Of a stretch of DNA of 64,000 bases, positions 56,198-64,000 are shown piece after piece. The DNA lies in the NCBI GenBank assembly GCA_020310875.1, contig CM035433.1:104588758-104652757 (forward strand), given 5' to 3'. Numbering within the stretch: position 1 is the first letter of the stretch; each line of letters opens with the position of its first letter. Origin of the DNA: Ceratopteris richardii (taxonomy: Eukaryota > Streptophyta > Polypodiopsida > Polypodiales > Pteridaceae). The position numbers and the translations under genes were made by a program. The notes under the pieces are model-generated. The model made no database searches, was not told where the DNA came from, and saw only the letters and a list, made by a program, of their open reading frames with translations.

Positions 56198-58958
56198 AAA
56201 GGGTGTCACTCTAAAGGCATATACTCCCCATTCCATAGCAAAAGCAGTTTTGTGTTGGTCCTCTGTAGCAATTACTACCTGGTTGTAACCGAAGAATCCA
56301 TCAAGGAAGTTGTAGACTTCCTTGCCTGCTACTCTTTCCAAGAGATGGTCAATTATAGGTAATGGATAACTATCACGAATTGTTGCAGCATTAACCTTCT
56401 TTAAGTTGATCCATACCCTAAGTTTTCCATTTTTCTTAGGCACTACCACCAAAGGTGATACCCATTCTGTATGTTCAATCTCATAAATAAATCCAACTGC
56501 TAATACCTTGTCAGTTTCTTCCTTGATTTTGGAAGAATAGATGTCATTATATGTGTATGGTCTTTGTTTTGAGGGCTTCACATTTGGGGTCATAGGGATT
56601 TGATGAGAACAGATGGAAGAATCTACTCCTTTAAGGTCTTTGTATGTCCATGCAAACACATCTCTATATTCCCAAATCAACTCTATTGGTTCTTGCTCCT
56701 CTTTTGTGGATACATCCTTCCCTATGTAGGTGCATCTCTCTTCCTCTTCTTCCATGGCTACTATAACCTTCTTTGTTTGTTCCTTTTTATCGTATGCTTC
56801 ACCCTCGTAAGCTTCTCTCTTTGGCATTTGAATAGCTATTTTTCTTTCATCCACTTCATATCTCTTAAAATGTTCTGGTACTTCGAATTGGTCAAGGTGT
56901 TGATATGCTAGAACTCGAACTTCCTCGTTGCCCTGTTTCTCTTGATACTTTTCTATGGTGAGTAATCTAGGTGCTTCTAGGTCCTCATCAGGTTTAATTT
57001 CTATTAAATATTGTGCTTTTGAATCAAATTCTAGTTCCATTTCAATTCTTTCATATTCCTCTCTCCATTCTTTTTCCAACAATTCTCCACCTTCCATTTC
57101 TTCGAGGATTACCATGTAAAGTTTCACATCATATCGTTCTTCATCTATACATTCATTCGTGGTTAGGACTTCCTCATTTACGCACACATCTAGAGTGGAT
57201 AATATCTCCATCCATGAGGTTCAAATGCTTCTTCGGGAAATATTTGTGGCATGTACATTGGGCATCTAAGGGTCTAAAGTTCTCATGCCCTATCGGCCAC
57301 AATTGTTCCTTCTTTTCCTCTCTCTTGGCCTCCTTACATATTAACAATTGGACATCCTCATTCATCCATGATTGATCAATCAATCATGCACTATGAATGG
57401 ATAGATTGTATTCCTCTTTATGGATAGGGTTCCACTGTAACATGGGTACATATCTATATGAGTAGTATGGAAATTTATTTCTATAGTCGTACCCTGATGT
57501 TGTAGATACAATGCATCTCTTCCCCAATCTTGTAAAACTCTCAGTTGTCTCATGAATGATCTTCCTAAGATCATTTCATAATTGGTGGCCATTCCAAACT
57601 GACATATGGCTAGGGTATGCTCAAATTCCACCCCACATGTGGTCAGAATGACCTTTTCTAAGATTCCTAATGGTCTGTCAACATGAACATTTTCTCCTTA
57701 GTAGCTATACCTACTCTTGCTCCAATGTCTAAGATTGCCTTAGTCATATATCCATTGAATGTGATGGGAAGACACGTGTTTCCTTCATCTCCTTTGCTGA
57801 ACTTGGCAACTTTGTCTATAGGGATGCGAGTGGTGGGTGGAGCCTCTTCTTCTCTCTTCACCTCGGGTTGCTCCTCCACTCCTATCTTTAATTATTTGGC
57901 CAAGTGTTTCCATAGTTGGGGCTTAACTCGTAACATCTCTTCTATCATTAATGAACATTGTACTTTAGTTTTCTTGAGTTTGGATAAGTTATGCATAGTC
58001 TCATATTATGATGTCTCTTCTTTACCTCTAATGGACAGGGCATGGAATACTTCCGATTTCCTCTCGTACTCTCCCATATAGTTGGGAAGTGCAGACAAGC
58101 TGGTTACTTTTTCTTGATTTGGTCCAAGATTGAGAATTCTTCATATACCTCTTTCGAGTCCACTATAGGTTGATTTCCCCAAGTGTCTAGTTCTTCAAAG
58201 GGGGGCGAGTAGTTTTCATTCTTTCTCCACCTATCTTCTTGAATTCTAGCCCATAAGTCACGTGGCCAATTTGCCTCTATTTTCGGAATTGTCACTACTT
58301 GTTCCTCCCTTTTACCGCGAATATTTTCCTTCCTTTTTTTGTCTTGTTGTTTCTTATTAGGCTTTTGATTGATTACTTCCGAGAATTCCTTCAATTGGTT
58401 TTCTGGTATTCTAGTCTAAGGGAGGGTCGGAATCACATGTTCAAGTCTGACTTGAGCTATCTCGATCGATTTTTTGCATATTTCTAATCTTTCCTTCTCC
58501 AAATCTCCTCTTTGATAACTTCTTTCATGTTGCTCTATATTAGGGGTCTCTATTCTAGAATGATAGGATTTCAACCACATGTTCAGGTCTTCAGGCATGG
58601 GATCCGCTAAAATTGATGCTGCCAACATAGGCTTAGATTCCTTAATTGTCTGATGAGATTTCTTTTGTATCTCTTGGATATCATCTTCTTTTGTTTCTCT
58701 CATGGTTTTCCTTTCTTCCTCAATCTTCTTTCTATTCCATTTGTTTTTAAGTTTTTCTTGTCTTGCTTTCCATCTTTGAGTTTTTCTCATTTTGTCAGTC
58801 TCTTCTAGTTCTTATGAGTCCTCAACTACTTGAACTTTATTTTCTAGTTTTACCTTAACCCCAGGATGATACAATCCTTCCTTTTCCAAATTCTCTTATG
58901 GTTCTATGTTCTCTAAGTGTGGCGGTTGTTGCCTTAACACTGGTTGTGGTTGACCATA
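56198..58958 (-). pseudogene. Tat-type Gypsy gag C-terminus, protease and RT N-terminus (main part of the split element)
   Basis: Reading right to left: gag-linker helices (RKTQRWKARQEKLKNKWNRK, near 58790), a stretch homologous to the giant's 43380-43560 (LADPMPEDLNMWLKSYHSRI), a protease (TCLPITFNGYMTKAILDIGA, about 57750, with Ile for the Ser of DSGA, and MILGRSFMRQLRVLQDWG near 57540), and then RT in an open frame from 57211 (EEIELIWEYRDVFAWTY-like, WVSPLVVVPKKNGKLRVWIN, FLDGFFGYNQVVIATEDQHK, ending at FRVTPF). The giant element was inserted inside the next motif, and the rest continues at 38051 and 28372. It is clearly diverged from the giant element, so it is a second Tat-like family. 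Confidence 0.88.
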
Positions 58959-59406
58959 ATACCATCATGCAAAAAAATGATTCTATCTCAAAACGTTGAA
59001 TGGAACTACCCTATCAAGTTTTGCTAAACATGTAGCAAACTTTGAGGCACTTGTACTAACAAACCGAAACTTGTATACACACAACAAAGCTGTTTTGAAC
59101 TCCTAACCGCCTTGAGTTTGCTTACCAATTTTTGTGCGATTCTAAGACTCTAATTGAAGGGGTGTTGATGACACCCTAGATGAAGCAATCAACTGCTCTA
59201 CCAATTTTTGGAGTTTGAGATCTCTAGAAGCACAAAAACAACACAAGGAAGAAGAACAAGGTTTTAGCACAACACAAAATGTTGAATGTGTTACGTTAAG
59301 TGACCCATTAGGGTTATAGGTTTTTATACAAGCTAGGGGAAAAACATCCTAAAGATGGAAAACAAAAATGCCTCGGTGGTCCTAGTGTGTTCACACATTT
59401 CATTAC
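58959..59406 (-). mobile_element. Family-A Copia stub: leader, primer site and LTR only
   Basis: Minus-strand leader sequence (58959-59205, ending at AAAAATGATTCTATCTCAAA, the equivalent of the segment just before gag in A1) is joined to an LTR (59206-59406) that lacks its first roughly 20 bases. A decayed primer site (GCTCTACCA on the plus strand, 59195-59203) lies between them. Everything downstream of the leader is missing. It is more diverged than the other family-A copies. Confidence 0.82.
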
Positions 59407-61441
59407 CTTCCTCATGCACCTGTTTTGCAATTACCAGATTTTGCACAAACTTTCCATGTAGTTACAGATACTAGTGGTTTAGGTATAGGTGCTGTATTAA
59501 TGCAAGATGATCATCCCATTGCATTTGCAAGTAGGAAACTCAAACCTTCTTAAAATAATTATAGTACATATGATAAGGAACTGTTGGCTATTGTGCATGC
59601 TTTAATTTTGGAAACATTACCTTACGTCTTTTGAAGTTCTAGTCAAAACAAACCAACATGCTATTAAACACTTGTTTAATCAACCATTGATTTCCAAAAG
59701 ACACACTAAATGGGCTTCATTCATACAAAATTTTCAACCTTTAATTCAATATCAACCTGGAAAAGCTAATGTTATAGCTGATGCCCTTAGTCATTTCCTA
59801 TCCCCACAAACAAATATTGTTTCCATCAATAATATTTTTGCTATTCATATTCATTCATTTCATGACATGATTCCTACTTATGCATTTGATTTGTATTTTT
59901 CACAAGCATGGACTGCTTTTAATAATGCTACACCATCTAATGAGGAACACTAAACTTTTCATAATGGATTCTTGTATTTCCAACACAAGTTATGCATCAC
60001 AAAAGTTTTCAAAGAATTTGTTATGAAAGAGATGCATGAACCACTGTATATGGGTCATAGGGGCATACAAAGTACTATTTCTACATGTAAAGAATTTTTC
60101 TTTTGGCCAAATATGGAAAAGGATATTACACAATATGTTTCTCATTGCATTGTGTATCAACGTGTGAAAAGAAATCATGGTAAAGCATTTGGATTATTAG
60201 TTCCACTTCCCATACCTAATGGACCATGGGAACAAATATCTATGGATTTTATTAGTGGTCTTCCTACAACTTCATCTCATAATGATATGATTTGGAAAAT
60301 TATTAATAGGTTTAGTAAACAAGCATATTTCATTCCTTGTGAAAAGACTCTTTCTTCACCTCAAGCTACAAAGTCATTTAATAAATGTATTTTTTTGCAT
60401 CATGGTTTTCCAAAAGTTATTCTATTAGATCGGGATGTTCGTTTTTGTAATCACTTTTGGGTTGCATTATTTCAAAATTTAGTTTCCAAAATAGACTTTA
60501 GCTCTACATTTCATCTTGAAAGTAATGGGCAAAGTGAAGCTACGAATAGTTCTATTTCAGATTTATTATGTTGTTATTCTTTAGATAATCCAAGTAATTG
60601 GGATGAGAAATTTCCTTTACTACAATTTGCATATTATTAATAACAAAACACATAACACTACTCGATGTGCACCGTATGAAACTCTTTATGGTAAAAAGCT
60701 TCCCATTCACATGTCTATCACTCAAAACGATATTCCTATGGTTGATTCTTTTGCACAAGATTATAATTCTACACTTCACGAGGTTCATGAGCACATTAAG
60801 AAGAGTCAAGAATGTTACATGCATAATGTTAATAAGAAACGAGTAGCTATACAATATAATGAAAATGATTTTGTATGGTTATGAATAATCAACAAATGTT
60901 TGAAAATTATTTCACACCATCCAAAGGTTAACCTTGCATCATGTTATTATGGACCTTTCCATATTATTCAAAAAATTAATGCGAATGCTTTTAGATTAAA
61001 CATACCTTCATTGGATTTTACAGAATTCTTTTCATATTTGTTTATTGAAATCCTTTAAAGGAACTTTACCACTCACTCATATTTTGGATGATCCTCCTTT
61101 ATTTGAAGAGCATGCTAAAATTTTAGTTCTAGAGAAAATACTTGATTATGATGTTACTTCTACATGCGCATGTAACCAATATCATAGATATTTAGTTGAT
61201 TATAAAAATCACTCACTTGAAGAATCTCAATGGATTTGTAAGACATCATTAACTCCACATTATGATAATTTGATTTTTATCATATCATTCACAGTCATAT
61301 TAAATTCTAGTTTTCCATTTCCATGCACGTGTTTTTACATGGAACATGCTTATGGTTGTTTAGTGATGGGACATGTGATTGCCCATCCATGTCTATTTTA
61401 TTCTTATCAACTGAAGTCAGTTGCTTGTCAACTAGGAGGCA
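59407..61441 (+). pseudogene. Chromovirus (Ty3/Gypsy) RNase H, integrase and chromodomain, decayed
   Basis: The RNase H start ([32 protein letters not shown]) is at 59445-59550. Its C-terminus (HTKWASFIQNFQPLIQYQPG, NVIADALS) is at 59700-59790. The integrase zinc region (YMGHRGIQSTISTCKEFFFW) has CIVY in place of CxxC. The core has ISMDFISGLP, LLDRDVRF and LESNGQSEATN. A stop follows AYY at 60638, then CAPYETLYGKKLP. At 61045-61270 a C-terminal block (ILVLEKILDY...RYLVDYKNHSLEESQWI) resembles a chromodomain, which in this clade binds modified histones and guides integration. RT is absent and several stops are present. Confidence 0.88.
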
Positions 61442-61876
61442 TACTATATTTTATGTAATAATGGAATGTTATATGGACTTTAATGTCTTGAGGTTTTTAA
61501 TGTGATTGGTGTTTTGACTTAGCAAGTGAAGAATGATGAGGGTGTGAACGTGCGTGGACTTATTCAGATATTTTTGAAGATAGTTAAAAGATAGTATTTT
61601 AGATATTTTGTGTAAAAATTAATAGATCACTTTAGAAAGTGATGTTTTTGTAAAAATAGTAGATTGCCTAGAAAGTGATAATTTTCTAAATAAAGCAGAT
61701 TTTTGTAAACACACGCTTTTTGAAGTGCCACTCTAATGTATCTTCGATTCAAGATGTGGGGGAGATTGTACCCATTCTTGGGTCCATTCTCTTGTCTCTA
61801 TCTATTCTGTTTATGTTTCTGTGAGATTTTGTTTCTGTACTATCTCTGTGTATTTGCATCTGCAAGATCCAAACAA
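61442..61876 (+). repeat. LTR of the chromovirus, 3' end truncated
   Basis: It is preceded by GTCAGTTGCTTGTCAACTAGGAGGCA, nearly the same purine-rich motif as before each array LTR at 16592 and 17931. It starts TACTATATTTTATG, has a GTGGGGGAGATTGTACCCA block like the array's GGGGGGAGATTGCACCCA, and ends near CAAGATCCAAACAA, matching the array's AAGATCCTGACAACA. It is then cut by Copia gag sequence. This ties the 1339-bp array to this family. Confidence 0.78.
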
Positions 61877-63745
61877 TAGGCTTATATGATGAATCATGTA
61901 TTGGTTGCAAAAGGAATGTGGAATATTCTGTAGGGTGTTGAGAAACGTCTTATTACACCTGCAAATATAGTTAGTGAAGATGATGCAGATGGTGTTGAAG
62001 ATGGTGATATTTATTAGGTTCCTATTTGTGTTGTGGTTCTTGCTACACCTACTGTAGAACAACTTCATCAAGGTGGCAGAGATGCTAAGGCACATTCATT
62101 GATAGACTTGTCTGTCAAACATGCCATAATTCCCCACTTTCGCTCTTGTAAAATAGCAAAGGATGCTTAGGATACACTAACCACTTTATAGCAGGCAAGG
62201 AATGGGGCTCGTGTTGCTTATCTCCATAAACAGTTGGAGAGTGAACACATGAATGAAGGAGATTCCATGGACAATTTTTTGACAAAGATCAAAGATTTGA
62301 AGGAGCAGTTGATTTTTGCTGATGAAGTCTTGAGTGATAGTTCACTTGTGCAAACTATTTTGAATGGTGTTCTAGATTCATATTAGAGTTTTGCTTCTAC
62401 TCTTCGATTGATGATGAAAGGCAATCTAAATGCCCTAAAATTTGAGGAGTTAGCCTCTGTTCTATTGTAGAAAGACCACTGTGGGCAGAACATGTCCATT
62501 ATGCATGTTGCAGACCAAGATTTCCTAGCTAGTAAGAAGGGCAAAGGTAAATGGAGCTTTTCTACTAGTAAGCAAAAATCTACTAATTCTACACAATCAA
62601 AGAAGGATGACATAGACGAGAAAAAAATAGAAAGAAATTGTTTTGCAATTACTATAAAGGAAATGATAATGTCATAAAGAGTTGTCCAAAACTGGCTGCA
62701 AAAGAGGCAAAGAAGAACGAGGCTGGAATGGTTATTTGAGAGGCCTCACACCCAAAACAGAGTCTCCTAATCTTGTGCAGAATGAACAATGGGTATTTAC
62801 TACAGTTTGCAGTTATGGCCCACCTTCACATGAATAGTGTATGTCTGTAGTAGAATCAGATGTTTGGTACTTTGATAGTGGGGAAACCAAACATATTACC
62901 TCGCAGTATAGTTTCCTCACCTCACCTGAGTCTGTCCCTATAGGGAATACTATCACATGCGCCAACAACTCCTCTTATCTTGTCATGAGAGTTGGTAAGA
63001 TCATTCTGACTACTATTGATGGCAGTTCTTTTACATTGTTGGATGCTTCATTTGTGTGAGGAATCAAGAAAAATTTGTTATGAGTTTCAACATTGGTCAA
63101 GATCGGCTTGGTTGTGAATTTTATCGATGACAGATGCATAGTTCATGATCTCTCAAATGGAAACATCATTATTGCTTTTGGCATTTTATGTGATGGGCTT
63201 CATAAGCTCATAGATTATGCAAAATCTGTAAATGATTCAACATGCACAATTCAAGATTCTCAAGCTATGTCAGATGCAAAGCTTTGGCATGCCCACTTTG
63301 GTCATCATAATTTCGCTAGTTTGCTATGCTTGCACAAATCTAAAATGGTGTCCTCACTATCCAAACTTGAGGCACCTGGTAAACATGTCTGTGAAGGCTG
63401 TATTCTGGACAAAATGCAGCATTCCACCTTCCCAAAAATGGTTCAATATGAACTACTTAGAAATTGAAGCTTGTTCATAGTGATGTTTGTGGTCCTATGC
63501 GAACACCTTCTTTTGGGACCTATCTTTACGTTGTGACTTTCATTGATGATTTTCTAGGCATGCATGGGTATATAGATTGAAAGCAAAGATTGAAGTGTTT
63601 ATGTGCTTCAAATAATTTTTGGTTTTGGCTAAAAATATGTCAGCATGTAAAATGGGCACCCTCCATTCTGATGAAGGGAGGGAATATATTTCTTCTGATT
63701 TCATCACATTTCTAGCCAAACATGAGATAAAACATCAGTGTATAG
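61877..63745 (+). pseudogene. Family-A Copia gag-protease-integrase fragment, strongly decayed
   Basis: It begins inside gag (GLYDESCIGCKRNVEYSVGC-like codons in a broken frame) without LTR or leader. It continues through KQLESEHMNEGDSMDNFLTK, a decayed knuckle, a protease site reading FDSGETKHIT (Glu for the Ala of DSGA), the GAG-pre-integrase motif WHAHFGHHNF with CEGCILDK (63387-63410), and the integrase start to EIKHQCIV near 63740. Many TAG and TAA stops and frameshifts are present. Both ends are broken. Confidence 0.9.
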
Positions 63746-63895
63746 TGTGTCGTAATGTAATAAAGTTAGTATATGATCCAAGGATCCAATCGGTTCAGAC
63801 AGATCTGAAATCGGACACCGTTTGGTCATCCATGTGTATGACCAATGATCTCGAGTCTAGACTTACTAGAAGGTGATTTACTCTTGTAACCAAGT
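63746..63895. other. Unassigned sequence
   Basis: It follows the broken Copia end. It contains GATCCAAGGATCCAATCGGT and CAGACAGATCTGAAATCGG but no coding signal or family I recognise. It may be the 5' flank or body of the SINE-like module that follows. Confidence 0.4.
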
Positions 63896-63975
63896 GATCC
63901 ACTTAGCCTAGTGGTTAAGACTCAAGGATGTGAAGGAGGAGGTCTTGGGTTCAATCCCATTGGATACATGGGGAG
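63896..63975 (+). repeat. tRNA-derived SINE head
   Basis: TAGCCTAGTGG (63904-63914) fits the Pol III A-box consensus TRGCNNAGYNGG closely, and GGTTCAATCCC (63948-63958) fits the B box. The 33-base gap is typical for tRNAs and tRNA-derived SINEs. The anticodon arm does not fold convincingly, so a functional tRNA is unlikely. The window ends before any 3' tail can be seen. Confidence 0.65.
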
Positions 63976-64000
63976 AGTATTTTGCCCAAAGAGCTCTAGA

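Overview
The window looks like nuclear heterochromatin of a land plant with a large, repeat-rich genome. Almost all of it can be assigned to LTR retrotransposons of plant type: Ty1/Copia elements primed by initiator tRNA-Met, a Tat/Athila-like Ty3/Gypsy element primed at a TGGCGCC-type site, and a chromodomain-bearing Gypsy chromovirus. TG/TATG microsatellites, tRNA-derived SINE-like modules and one En/Spm-type transposase relic fill most of the rest. No rRNA gene, genuine tRNA gene, CRISPR array or bacterial-type gene is present. I cannot name the species; a seedless plant is only a guess.

Left part (1-12518): an unrecognised exon-like open frame on the minus strand (2-292); a 1.1 kb TG/TATG microsatellite; a decayed, intron-containing Ptta/En-Spm transposase relic; a second microsatellite; a minus-strand Copia element of 'family A' (2922-7905) truncated inside its 5' LTR; a minus-strand Tat-like Gypsy pol fragment (7906-10270); a 9-bp minisatellite; a tRNA-Thr-like SINE head; and a plus-strand Gypsy gag-protease relic.

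Middle-left (12519-27989): a large composite called element C. It has a 1.49 kb Copia LTR with a primer-binding site, a decayed leader/gag, an exact-period 1339-bp tandem array (LTR-internal-LTR-internal-LTR-internal-partial LTR) of a miniature non-autonomous Gypsy, a broken Copia integrase/RT, and another LTR. That last LTR is interrupted by a complete but decayed Copia element B (22472-27972, target-site duplication CCATA).

Middle-right (28005-58958): one minus-strand Gypsy of Tat type is the substrate for everything here and now lies in three pieces (28005-28372, 38051-38063, 56198-58958). Into it went a family-A Copia (A2), which was then hit by a young, nearly intact copy of its own family (A1, 30965-36000, TSD GTAGA, LTRs about 99 % identical by eye). 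The same Gypsy also received an 18.1 kb Tat/Athila-like element (38064-56197, TSD AAAGG). That giant carries its own insertion, a 1580-bp solo LTR (TSD GTACT).

The giant is the most unusual feature. It encodes gag with four zinc knuckles, a retropepsin, RT, a truncated RNase H and a DD35E integrase. After integrase comes a second complete retropepsin-like domain (DSGA plus ILG) in an undamaged 437-codon frame. About 4.5 kb of further sense-strand coding sequence of unknown function follows before the 3' LTR.

Right end (58959-64000): a minus-strand stub of a family-A Copia, the 3' half of a chromovirus with chromodomain and LTR (the likely autonomous relative of the 1339-bp array), a decayed plus-strand family-A gag/integrase, and a tRNA-derived SINE-like head. 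Nearly all reading frames are pseudogenes, and many of the stop codons are TAG where a related copy has CAG. The 'genes' therefore work only as retrotransposon replication modules; element A1 is the only copy close to coding capacity.
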